From: Thalassotalea sp. G2M2-11
Lineage (GTDB): Bacteria; Pseudomonadota; Gammaproteobacteria; Enterobacterales; Alteromonadaceae
DNA length: 64,000 nt
Direction of reading: 5' to 3'
Assembly (NCBI RefSeq): GCF_017168195.1
Contig: NZ_JADNYL010000002.1
Coordinates: 930,001-994,000, forward strand
Both the position numbers and the translations under genes were made by a program. Shown piece after piece: positions 1-8,323 of the stretch. Position 1 is the stretch's first letter; every line of letters begins with the position of its first letter. The notes under the pieces are model-generated. The model did no database searches. It saw only the letters and a list, made by a program, of their open reading frames with translations, and had not been told where the DNA came from.

Positions 1-21
1 TGACAGATCCCTATAGTACTA

Positions 22-157
22 GAGCGTTTTAATTTTTAGCTATATAGTTTGTTCAAATTCAAATTATCCTAGCTATAGCGCTGACTATTGGCATAGTAGT
101 CTATGACAACAGTCAACAACAAAGGTAGGGTGCTTTAGCTTGAACTATTCAGGCAGC
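22..157. repeat. Degenerate copy of a dispersed intergenic repeat
   Basis: This gene-free stretch shares several blocks, in the same order, with the inverted repeat near 31679-31799. The left block GCGTTTTAAT (24-33) matches 31691-31700. The right blocks CAACAAAG, GCTTT(T)AGC, GAAC and TTCAGGCAGC (114-157) match 31745-31784. The spacing between left and right blocks is similar in both places. The long hairpin arms of the second copy are decayed here. I infer two members of one non-coding repeat family, this one old. The match was made by eye. Confidence 0.4.
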
Positions 158-228
158 ACATTTGTACAATCACAGCAAAGTTCAACACGCTCTGGTTATT
201 TTTTTATTTTAATAATCAATACACTAGT

Positions 229-1416
229 TTAAAAAAATGCCTGAATACCTGTTTGTGCACGACCAAGAATAAGCGCATGAATATCATGAGTACCTTCGTA
301 AGTATTCACCGCTTCTAAGTTGATCATATGGCGTATCACATGGAACTCATCAGCAATACCATTACCGCCGTGCATATCACGTGCGATACGGGCTATTTCC
401 AGCGCTTTACCACAAGAATTTCGTTTAACCAGTGAAATGGCTTCAGGAGCTAAGGTGCCGGCATCCATTAATCGACCTACTTGTAAACTGGCAAACAGTG
501 CTGTGGTAATCTCTGTTTGCATATCTGCTAATTTTTTCTGTACTAACTGAGTAGCTGCTAATGGACGACCGAACTGTTCGCGATCGAGCGTGTACTGTCT
601 GGCGGCATGCCAACAATATTCTGCAGCACCTAATGCCCCCCACGAAATACCGTAACGAGCTTTATTTAAACAACCAAACGGGCCTGACAAACCTTTTACA
701 TGCGGTAATAAGTTTTCTTCAGGGACAAACACATTATCCATCACCACTTCACCTGTAATAGAAGCTCGCAGTGAAAATTTACCCTCAATTTTAGGGGCTG
801 ATAAGCCTTCCATGCCCTTTTCAAGAATAAACCCTTTGATCACACCATCAAGTTTGGCCCAAATAATAAAAACATCGGCAATCGGGGAATTCGTGATCCA
901 CATTTTGTTACCCGTTAAGCGGTAGCCACCATCAACTTTAGTTGCTCTTGTAGATAGGCTTGCCGGATCAGAGCCTGAATTAGGTTCGGTTAAACCAAAA
1001 CAACCAATTAACTCACCGGTCGCTAATTTAGGCAAATACTTCATTTTTTGTTCTTCAGTACCATACGCATGAATTGGATGCATCACCAAAGACGACTGCA
1101 CACTCATGGCACTACGATAGCCACTATCAACACGTTCAACTTCACGGGCAATTAAGCCATAAGTCACATTGTTAACATTGGCACAGCCATATTTTTCCTC
1201 AATGGTACAGCCTAATAACCCCAATTCGCCCAGCTCACGCATAATTTCAGGATCGAATGTCTCATGGCGGTTTGCTTCGAGTACCCTTGGCATCAACTTA
1301 TCTTGACAATATTGATGTGCGCTATCTCTGATCATTCGTTCTTCTTCAGACAACAATGAATCGAGTAATAATGGGTCTTGCCAGTTAAAACTTGGTTTTG
1401 AGGTTGCATTTGACAT
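229..1416 (-). CDS. gcdH: Glutaryl-CoA dehydrogenase-type acyl-CoA dehydrogenase
   Basis: A 395-residue flavoprotein of the acyl-CoA dehydrogenase family. It would oxidise and decarboxylate glutaryl-CoA to crotonyl-CoA in lysine/tryptophan breakdown, passing electrons to electron-transfer flavoprotein in the cytoplasm. The order is the usual helical N-terminal domain, a beta domain ([12 protein letters not shown] near residue 140, [11 protein letters not shown] near 173) and a helical C-terminal domain. The catalytic base is Glu374 in YEGTHDIH, the pattern of glutaryl-CoA dehydrogenases rather than short-chain enzymes. Length and termini fit the family. It is transcribed away from a LysR gene across a 160-base divergent promoter region, so that regulator probably controls it. 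The CoA-transferase that often accompanies it is not in the window. Confidence 0.93.
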   Translation of the reverse strand: MSNATSKPSFNWQDPLLLDSLLSEEERMIRDSAHQYCQDKLMPRVLEANRHETFDPEIMRELGELGLLGCTIEEKYGCANVNNVTYGLIAREVERVDSGYRSAMSVQSSLVMHPIHAYGTEEQKMKYLPKLATGELIGCFGLTEPNSGSDPASLSTRATKVDGGYRLTGNKMWITNSPIADVFIIWAKLDGVIKGFILEKGMEGLSAPKIEGKFSLRASITGEVVMDNVFVPEENLLPHVKGLSGPFGCLNKARYGISWGALGAAEYCWHAARQYTLDREQFGRPLAATQLVQKKLADMQTEITTALFASLQVGRLMDAGTLAPEAISLVKRNSCGKALEIARIARDMHGGNGIADEFHVIRHMINLEAVNTYEGTHDIHALILGRAQTGIQAFF

Positions 1417-1495
1417 AAGTATTCCTAAATTTGTCGAACAGACAGGCTAAATTTTGTGTGGCTGTAGATTAATAAATAACATGATAAAGTTAAAA

Positions 1496-1532
1496 TATAG
1501 TTTTTCTTCACTAGCTATAGAATAAAACTATA
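1496..1532. promoter_or_regulatory. Inverted repeat in the gcdH/LysR divergent promoter
   Basis: TATAGTTTT (1496-1504) and AAAACTATA (1524-1532) form a perfect 9-base inverted repeat with 19 bases between, and CTATAG sits inside. It lies between the divergent gcdH and LysR genes, where LysR regulators normally bind a dyad to control the neighbour and themselves. That it is the LysR site is an inference. Confidence 0.5.
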
Positions 1533-1576
1533 CCTTTAGTGTACAGTTACTCTAAAAAGTCAGCAGTCATCGCGTT

Positions 1577-2407
1577 ATGGATTTAAAACACCTTAATTAT
1601 TTTATTCATGTTTACGAGCAACAAAGCTTTAGTGCTGCAGCAAAAGTGTGCTTTATTGCCCAACCTTCAATTTCTTCAGCCGTCGCACAATTAGAAACTG
1701 AAATTCATCAGCCACTATTTATTCGTCATGCCCGAGGTGTTACCCCAACCGAACACGGGATAAAATTATATCCGCTCGCTAAGCAGTTACTTGGCCAAGC
1801 CGATGCGATCAAGTCATCATTTAAAGTAAAGGCTAATAGACACAGTTTTTCTCTTGGTGTCACACGCGGACTCGGGGTCAAAAGAATGAGTGTATTACTT
1901 AGGGATTTCACCGCAAGCCAACCGAACATTGAACTCACTTTGGTACCACAGTATGAGCAGTGTGATGCCAGAATTATTATTAAAGAAGAGTTAAAAGATG
2001 GTGAGAGTTATCATTCAATCTGGCAAGAAGACTATTTAGTCGCTATGCCGCATAACCACCCATTGTCATTGCAAGAATCTATTGAACTCCACGACTTTGA
2101 CGGGCTCGCTTTTATCCAACGTACCCCATGCAGCGCATGGCAAAGCTTAACCGATACTTTTACTCTGACTGGTGTTGAGCTTGATATTAGAGCGAAAATT
2201 CAAACCATCGATTATGCGCTGGGATTAGTGCGAGCAGGTTTAGGTTGTGCACTAGTCCCTGCACATCGCGAAATCATTGAGCAACAAGATCTCGCCTTTA
2301 AAGCCATTAACGGTATGCAATTAACCCGGGAAATCGTATTAGCCTATCAGCAACAAACACCTCTATTAACTAAGCTGATCAAATTGACCCAAAGTATGGA
2401 ACATTAA
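1577..2407 (+). CDS. LysR-family transcriptional regulator
   Basis: A 276-residue regulator with a typical N-terminal winged helix-turn-helix (residues 1-60, including SFSAAAKVCFIAQPSISSAVAQLE) followed by a periplasmic-binding-protein-like effector domain. It is slightly shorter than the usual 295-310 residues of the family. It starts 160 bases from the divergent acyl-CoA dehydrogenase gene, the classic arrangement of a LysR activator and its target, with an inverted repeat between them. I infer control of glutarate/lysine catabolism, with a pathway intermediate as co-inducer. The effector cannot be read from the sequence. Confidence 0.88.
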   Translation: MDLKHLNYFIHVYEQQSFSAAAKVCFIAQPSISSAVAQLETEIHQPLFIRHARGVTPTEHGIKLYPLAKQLLGQADAIKSSFKVKANRHSFSLGVTRGLGVKRMSVLLRDFTASQPNIELTLVPQYEQCDARIIIKEELKDGESYHSIWQEDYLVAMPHNHPLSLQESIELHDFDGLAFIQRTPCSAWQSLTDTFTLTGVELDIRAKIQTIDYALGLVRAGLGCALVPAHREIIEQQDLAFKAINGMQLTREIVLAYQQQTPLLTKLIKLTQSMEH

Positions 2408-2618
2408 CATTGAGCGATCGGGCGGGCCTACGTTGTTTTTGATGTTATTGTTAAGCCTTTATCAGATGGCATTTCACTTCACATCAACTTTTGTTTGACG
2501 TAACATAGCCAGCTCATTTAGATTCAGTTAACAAGACATGATCTACACATAGCTCACTCTGTTATCCCTATGACATATAAACCAAGATGCTAGAGCTAGT
2601 AAATGGACAAATTCCTTG

Positions 2619-3704
2619 ATGAGTAAAGTAGTCAACCGCCAACAAATTAACCACGTTTTGTCATTCTATGACGCGTCTTTAGACACCTGTACTATTGCCC
2701 CTTTAGGAAATGGATTGATCAACTGTACTTATCTTGTAAGTAATCAAGACAAGCAATTTGTGCTACAACGCATTAATCACCAAGTATTTAAACATCCTGA
2801 ACAGGTGATAAACAACGCCGAGTTGCTCAGTGAGCATATTAAACAAAAGCACAAACTCAACCAATACGCTTTATCACCGATTTGGCAAATCCACACCAAT
2901 GCAGGCACTGCCATCGTTAAAGATAATGGCAGTAGTTGGCGAGCGCTTAATTTTATCACCGATAGTTATACTGTCGAATCAGTATCGTCGCCCGAACAGG
3001 CAGCACAAGTTGCAACTGCCTTTGGACAATTTACTGCCGCCCTGGCAGATTTTCCAGCCGGTAAGCTCAATGAAATTATTCCTAACTTTCATCATTTAGA
3101 CACCCGCTTGGCGCAATTAACCCAAGCGGTAAACACAGATCCAGCAAAACGCCTACAACAATGTCAGCAAATCGTCGATTTCTGTCTTGCCCAGCAAGAC
3201 TTTATTGAGCAGGTCGCTACGCTAAGTGAGTCATTACCCATTAGAGTGACTCATAATGATACTAAAATTAATAACTTACTCTTTAGCCGGGCAAGCGATA
3301 AACCTATCGCAGTGATTGATTTAGATACCTGTATGGCGGGTTTTATCATGAATGATTTTGGTGATATGGTGCGTACCTGTTGTTCAACAGAGCCAGAAGA
3401 CGGTACCAACTTAACCAATATGGCAGTGAAAATAGAAATATTTCAAGCACTTGCCCAAGCCTATATTAAAAGCTTTTCCGGCACCATGAGTGAGCTTGAA
3501 AAGCACAGTTTAGTCGTAGGCACACAGTTATTACCTTTTATGCTCGGTATTCGCTTTCTCACCGATTTTATCAATGGCGATAACTACTTTCACACCAAAC
3601 ACCCATTGCACAATTTAGAACGTGCGAAAAATCAATTGCACTTTTTTACTTTATTACAAAAACTCGCACCAAAATTAAGTGACATTATTCAGGCATGCGA
3701 TTAA
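2619..3704 (+). CDS. NahK-like sugar kinase of the APH/choline kinase fold
   Basis: A 361-residue phosphotransferase of the aminoglycoside phosphotransferase/choline kinase superfamily. THNDTKINN (211-219) holds the catalytic Asp and metal-binding Asn, and AVIDLDT (231-237) holds the second metal-binding Asp. Early features such as VLQRINHQVF and the following helix, and the overall length, resemble N-acetylhexosamine 1-kinase (NahK), which phosphorylates GlcNAc or GalNAc at C1. The substrate is therefore probably an N-acetylhexosamine, but this is by resemblance only. An upstream TTG at 2616 is in frame; ATG 2619 is preferred, though neither has a strong ribosome site. A MarR gene follows 118 bases later on the same strand. 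No uridylyltransferase gene is adjacent. Confidence 0.7.
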   Translation: MSKVVNRQQINHVLSFYDASLDTCTIAPLGNGLINCTYLVSNQDKQFVLQRINHQVFKHPEQVINNAELLSEHIKQKHKLNQYALSPIWQIHTNAGTAIVKDNGSSWRALNFITDSYTVESVSSPEQAAQVATAFGQFTAALADFPAGKLNEIIPNFHHLDTRLAQLTQAVNTDPAKRLQQCQQIVDFCLAQQDFIEQVATLSESLPIRVTHNDTKINNLLFSRASDKPIAVIDLDTCMAGFIMNDFGDMVRTCCSTEPEDGTNLTNMAVKIEIFQALAQAYIKSFSGTMSELEKHSLVVGTQLLPFMLGIRFLTDFINGDNYFHTKHPLHNLERAKNQLHFFTLLQKLAPKLSDIIQACD

Positions 3705-3822
3705 CCTAGAGCCAAGTGAAGTACTTTTCTCTCGAGCAAGCGAGCCATGAATTTGGCGAATAACCGCTTTGAACAAGAGTATAAGTTGCGTTCTTCCCAT
3801 TTGAAAACTAACAATAATAACA

Positions 3823-4272
3823 ATGACAATTGAGCAATCCCTGACATTACAACAATTTTTTCCGTATCAGTTAACTAAACTGCAAGCCGCAATCAGCGAC
3901 AGTATTGCACAAATTTATACCGGAAAATTTAATCTAACCCGACAGGAATGGCGCATTCTTGCCATACTAGCGAGCAATAGCCCATTAACCGCAAAAGAAA
4001 TTGGCACACAAGCGAACTTAGAGAAAATGCCTGCCAGCCGTGCAATTCAACGTATGGATAACAAAGCATTATTGGTTAAGACAGCAAATAAACATGACAA
4101 ACGTTCATCGTTATTACAACTTTCAAGCAAAGGAATAGCACTCTATCAAGAGTTAGAGCCTTTGGTATTAGCGCGTGAACAACAACTTCTCTCGGTATTA
4201 ACAAGCGATGAACGGCAACTGATTAATGACATCATGCAGAGGCTGCACCAACAAGCACAACAGATTGATTAA
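3823..4272 (+). CDS. MarR-family transcriptional regulator
   Basis: A 149-residue winged helix-turn-helix protein of MarR size. The recognition region is near residues 50-85 (LTAKEIGTQANLEKMPASRAIQRMDNKALL), followed by the wing NKHDKRSSLLQLSSKG, and flanked by helices used for dimerisation. Such proteins bind palindromic operators as dimers and are released by small aromatic ligands or oxidation; no cysteine suited to redox sensing is visible. It follows the kinase gene on the same strand at a distance that allows co-transcription or a separate promoter. Its target is not evident, and the next gene is convergent. Confidence 0.85.
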   Translation: MTIEQSLTLQQFFPYQLTKLQAAISDSIAQIYTGKFNLTRQEWRILAILASNSPLTAKEIGTQANLEKMPASRAIQRMDNKALLVKTANKHDKRSSLLQLSSKGIALYQELEPLVLAREQQLLSVLTSDERQLINDIMQRLHQQAQQID

Positions 4273-4335
4273 AAAGCGCTCTATTTCTATCCAAACAATT
4301 AGTTCATATTTAATTTTACATTGAAATACAAAGAG

Positions 4336-4665
4336 TTAGCAACTTTTCTTGCTACTTAAAAACTTACTGGTGATCACTGCTATTGTCGGCCAAAACACCG
4401 TGTTAATGACATCATGAAGGCTTGCCGACCAGCGCAGATAGCCAAACGTTGCTAAGTCATCACGTAAATCTAATGCTTCCATTAAACACGCGATTAAAAA
4501 CACAGGTACCAAGGCCCAAAGATCAACTTGCTGACGCCGCCAAAAAATAATCGCCAGTAAAAAAACAGCTAAACCAATATGAATATGAATCGCATCCCGA
4601 GAAAGATCTACCAGATCCAAGATAATAAGCTTAATATGTTGATAGCCCGAAGTTTCTATGCTCAT
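4336..4665 (-). CDS. Small integral membrane protein, unknown function
   Basis: About 109 residues with three likely membrane segments: IHIGLAVFLLAIIFW, LWALVPVFLIACLMEALDL, and VINTVFWPTIAVITSKFL near the end. I recognise no family. The frame could begin at GTG 4671, but ATG 4665 is better spaced from the upstream AAGG. It lies 32 bases downstream of the large hybrid histidine kinase on the same strand with no hairpin between, so it is likely co-transcribed with it. Acidic and histidine residues in the loops (DLRDDLATFGY, HIHIG) are noticeable. A role near the sensor kinase is only an inference from position. Confidence 0.6.
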   Translation of the reverse strand: MSIETSGYQHIKLIILDLVDLSRDAIHIHIGLAVFLLAIIFWRRQQVDLWALVPVFLIACLMEALDLRDDLATFGYLRWSASLHDVINTVFWPTIAVITSKFLSSKKSC

Positions 4666-4697
4666 CTTCACCTTAATTAATGTCGTTGCTAAAGTTT

Positions 4698-7600
4698 TTA
4701 ACCTTCCATACTGACTTCACTTAACACATGCTGAATAGACGAGAGCAGTAGTTCCGCCGTCACCGGCTTAGCAATATGCAGATTCATACCGGCGGCATAA
4801 CTGCTTTCTTTATCTTCTTGTCTGGCATGTGCCGTCATGGCGATAATGGGTAAATCCTGATATTTGCTTTCGCTGCGAATTAACCTAGTTGCTTCAAGTC
4901 CATCCATCACTGGCATTTGAATATCCATTAAAACGACATCAAACTCTTTCTGAGCAAGCATATCTATGGCTTTCTGGCCATTGTCGACAATGGTCACTTT
5001 CGCCTGCATCGATTGTAATAACTCTTTTGCCACCAATTGATTCACTAAGTTATCTTCCACTAACAATATTGAGACACCTTGCAGTGACTTATGCTCAGTA
5101 GGTAGTTTTTCAACATTTTCCGCATTAGTCTGTCCATTTTGTTCGGCTGACAAAGCCTGTTCATCAAGTTCAGCTAAAGCATTACATAAGCTATAGCGGT
5201 ATAACGGCGCTTCACAAATAACATAAGGAATTTGATATTGATTCAATAAATCATAATGATGATTAATATCCATACTTTGACAAGTTTGGTAGACCATGAC
5301 TAAACACTGCTGATCTTTTGTCAGGTTTGAATGAGTACATGCCAGTTGTTCACTAAGTGACTGACACAAAGAGTCATTGACTTGCTCAACTTGCACTAAC
5401 AATACATTAATAACTGCCTCTGGGGCTTGCTCTACTTCAGACAAACATTGAAGCGCGTCATAATGATAACCATAAGAGGTTAGTAATTGGGTAAATTCGA
5501 CAGGTGGCTCAAATTGTAATGCAAAAAAGTTGATGCTCTGCTCACGTTCAAATTGTATCGCTTGCGCATCATAATCGAACGGTAAAACAAAACTGAATGT
5601 TGAACCAACGCCAAATTCACTGGTAAGTACTATTTCACCGCCAAGTAAATTTACAATACGCTGACAAATAGATAGCCCTAAACCTGAGCCACCGTATTCA
5701 CGTGTCATCGACTCATCCGCTTGAACAAAGGCTTTAAATAAATCTTGTTGCTTACTTTTTTCAATGCCTATGCCTGTATCAGCCACTGTAAACTTCACCA
5801 AAGCTTGTTCTGTTTGCTTATCCAGACACTCAATGGTAATTGAGATCTCTCCGTCATGAGTAAACTTAATGGCATTATTGAGCAAATTACTTAATACCTG
5901 TACTAAACGCATCTCATCCGTTATAACATGTGAAGGTACATTACTGCCAATACGTACATGAAATGCGACCTGCTCACTATCTATATTATTAATATTCAGC
6001 TTAATCGCTTGATTTACGGCATTATCTAACACACAGTTTTGTTTATTGATCGACATGTTGCCCGATTCAATTTTGGCCAAATCCAATAGTTCATCGACTA
6101 AATGAAGTAATGCCACCGATGCATCTTGTGCATGGGTTAATTGTTGCAATTGCTGATTCGTTAAAGCAGTTTGTCGTAACAATGATTGCATGCCATAGAT
6201 TGCATTGATCGGTGTGCGGATTTCATGGCTCATATTCGCCAAAAACTGACTTTTAGCCTTATTTGCCAATTCTGCTTGTTCTTTAGCATTTTCTAATGCG
6301 CTATTGATGGCATATTGCTTGGTGACATCACGAATAATGACAATTGAACCAAGCACCTGATGCGCTTGGTTATAAAAATCTGAACTAAATAATTCATAGG
6401 TATTATTACTCGTTTCAATTACTTCAAAGGTGCCACACCGACTCTTTTGCGCTTGAAAGTCTTCAGCACATAATAATAAGGCGCGGCCAAGTTTATTATC
6501 GATTAATGTACCAACTTTAGTCCCCAAAATATCTTGCTCAGCTCGGCCAACAAACTGCTCAAACGCCAAATTACATCCAATTAAATGCCCCTTAGTATCA
6601 TTGAAAATTAAATAATCAGGAATGGCATCCATCACTGAATGCAAAATGGCATAATCTTGTTGATGCTGTTGGCTTTTTTCTCTTAAGGCTTGTGTTTTTT
6701 CATGCACTCTTAAATCGAGCACATTATTTTGATCTTTTAGTTGCTGTAGCAAGCTTCTATTCTGGCTAAATATATCCCCCACCACCGCAAACCAATGGTG
6801 CCATCCCTTAGGAGGGCTAATTTTACCATGATCACCTTCAGCACTATGAGAAATATGGCGAATAAAGCGTTGAGTGGGAGCAATAAAGGTCTTATGAGTG
6901 ACAAAATAAACAACAAGTAATAGCGTTAGCTGACCCAAAAATAATTCGATAAAAAACCAAGTATAACGCTGAAAAATTGGCGTTGAAAAAAGCTCATAAC
7001 GTTTATATTTAACAATCATCCAGTCGTTGGCTGCAAATGCTTGATGCTGGATCAACCAAGGGTCACTGTGCTGTGACTCAGTTTGATAGCGAATAGACGG
7101 TGCTTGTGTTAATAGAGTATCGTAAGCTAAACCTTGTAACGCTTCTGGTAAAACCGCATGCCACTCTTTGGGAGTATTCAACATTTCAGCGTTAGCATTT
7201 AAATGCAGTAGCAACTGTTGCTGACGATTAATAACCACATAATTAAAATCGTCTTCAACATGTTTTAAAATCAACTGTTTTATATGTGCTAAATCAATAC
7301 TGAGCATAGCTGCCCCTGTCAGCTGTTGCTCCCGAAAAACCCCCGAAGATAATGCAACCGATAAGCTCCCAGTTGCAGACCCCACATAAGGCTGAGACCA
7401 AATTGGAGTAAAAATAAGTGGTGAAGATGCTTTAACCTTTACAAAATACTCCTGCTCCAATAGCCCATCATGATACTGCCAAGTTTGACGATCAATCCAA
7501 GGATACAGGCTAATAAAGCGTTGCAGCGAAAGATAAGAAAACCAATTAGCGATTTGAACCGTATTTTGCGCCGCAATGAAAGCAGGTGTTAGCATATTAG

Positions 7601-8021
7601 CCATGGCTAATTCTTGCTCAATATTTGCAGTAAAGCTATCGGACTGACCGATCCCTGTAATATTGACACTTAATCGCTGCCGGTGCGCTAATATGTCATG
7701 TTGTGTTTTATCTGAATAATAACGCTCCCCCTCCTGCTTAAGCGTTGGCATTGACGCTAAAGATTTGGGAAAATTCAAAGAATAATCGGCAAAACGTTTA
7801 ATCGCTTCTAGTGACTCTAATGCTTTGTTTAATTCGTTATCAACAAGGTTCGCCAAATTATTTAAGGCGGATAATTCCCGTTGTTCGACTACGGCTAGCT
7901 CCTGATGATAGCGATAACTTGATAGCGCAAAAGCAACCACCATAATCGCAACAAAAAGACCAAGAATAGACAACTTGTAAGTCGCCACTACTTGGCTTTC
8001 ACCTGAAAATTTAAATAGCAC
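4698..8021 (-). CDS. Hybrid sensor histidine kinase with pseudo-receiver and receiver
   Basis: A 1107-residue inner-membrane hybrid kinase starting at GTG. Segments in order: membrane helix about 17-35; a roughly 310-residue periplasmic sensor, probably dCache-like; second helix about 355-375; coiled linker about 420-455; PAS domain about 456-570; HisKA with phospho-acceptor His599 in NMSHEIRTP; HATPase with N box (LLNNAIKF), G1 (ADTGIGI) and G2 (GGSGLGLSI); a degenerate receiver-like stretch about 830-955 with no phosphorylatable Asp pattern; and a true receiver about 982-1100 with Asp1033 in LMDIQMP and Lys in HIAKP. No HPt domain is attached, so phosphate must pass to a separate HPt or regulator not seen here. 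The signal is unknown. A small membrane protein gene follows closely. Confidence 0.88.
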   Translation of the reverse strand: MLFKFSGESQVVATYKLSILGLFVAIMVVAFALSSYRYHQELAVVEQRELSALNNLANLVDNELNKALESLEAIKRFADYSLNFPKSLASMPTLKQEGERYYSDKTQHDILAHRQRLSVNITGIGQSDSFTANIEQELAMANMLTPAFIAAQNTVQIANWFSYLSLQRFISLYPWIDRQTWQYHDGLLEQEYFVKVKASSPLIFTPIWSQPYVGSATGSLSVALSSGVFREQQLTGAAMLSIDLAHIKQLILKHVEDDFNYVVINRQQQLLLHLNANAEMLNTPKEWHAVLPEALQGLAYDTLLTQAPSIRYQTESQHSDPWLIQHQAFAANDWMIVKYKRYELFSTPIFQRYTWFFIELFLGQLTLLLVVYFVTHKTFIAPTQRFIRHISHSAEGDHGKISPPKGWHHWFAVVGDIFSQNRSLLQQLKDQNNVLDLRVHEKTQALREKSQQHQQDYAILHSVMDAIPDYLIFNDTKGHLIGCNLAFEQFVGRAEQDILGTKVGTLIDNKLGRALLLCAEDFQAQKSRCGTFEVIETSNNTYELFSSDFYNQAHQVLGSIVIIRDVTKQYAINSALENAKEQAELANKAKSQFLANMSHEIRTPINAIYGMQSLLRQTALTNQQLQQLTHAQDASVALLHLVDELLDLAKIESGNMSINKQNCVLDNAVNQAIKLNINNIDSEQVAFHVRIGSNVPSHVITDEMRLVQVLSNLLNNAIKFTHDGEISITIECLDKQTEQALVKFTVADTGIGIEKSKQQDLFKAFVQADESMTREYGGSGLGLSICQRIVNLLGGEIVLTSEFGVGSTFSFVLPFDYDAQAIQFEREQSINFFALQFEPPVEFTQLLTSYGYHYDALQCLSEVEQAPEAVINVLLVQVEQVNDSLCQSLSEQLACTHSNLTKDQQCLVMVYQTCQSMDINHHYDLLNQYQIPYVICEAPLYRYSLCNALAELDEQALSAEQNGQTNAENVEKLPTEHKSLQGVSILLVEDNLVNQLVAKELLQSMQAKVTIVDNGQKAIDMLAQKEFDVVLMDIQMPVMDGLEATRLIRSESKYQDLPIIAMTAHARQEDKESSYAAGMNLHIAKPVTAELLLSSIQHVLSEVSMEG

Positions 8022-8278
8022 TGAAATTTAACGACCACAATTCATCAATATTTATGCTATCGATGATATAACGAATTACATCAAAGATCATGTCTAAGCT
8101 TAGCTTTGTGTTGGTAAGTATTGACAAACTTAATGATCGTTCATGTGATTTACACTGGTATTCAGAAAAAAACCTCTTTGTAATAACTCGCTATTTTTCT
8201 GATAGATAGCGACTAATGTTGGCTGTAAAAAACGGTTCTTAGATAAAAAAGTTGATATTTAATTGAAACAAAGCTAAA
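8022..8278. other. Divergent intergenic region between hybrid kinase and GH1
   Basis: The gene-free interval from 8022 to the GH1 start at 8324 is about 300 bases. It must hold the divergent promoters for the kinase and the glucosidase. One short hairpin, CGCTAT/ATAGCG (8189-8194 and 8206-8211), is visible, and a LacI-type palindrome sits at its right edge. I see no small gene or RNA gene. Confidence 0.5.
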
Positions 8279-8294
8279 TTGGAAGCGCTTCCAA
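8279..8294. promoter_or_regulatory. LacI-type operator upstream of GH1
   Basis: TTGGAAGCGCTTCCAA is a perfect 16-base palindrome whose 14-base core occurs five times in the window, always next to beta-glucan genes. A central CG flanked by inverted half-sites is the standard LacI-family operator form. It lies 30 bases before the glucosidase ATG, so bound repressor would block initiation or early elongation. The LacI gene at 27106 is the likely binder. Confidence 0.85.
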
Positions 8295-8323
8295 TTTTAA
8301 TAAATCAAAAGATAATAATCACA

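Noticed and set aside
8189-8211. Short hairpin CGCTAT/ATAGCG as a possible riboswitch or terminator
   Set aside because: Only six base pairs, no T-run, far from any stop; likely chance.
8279-8323. TTG start giving a 15-residue N-terminal extension of the GH1 glucosidase
   Set aside because: The TTG and following bases are the LacI palindrome itself; ATG 8324 gives the family-typical N-terminus.
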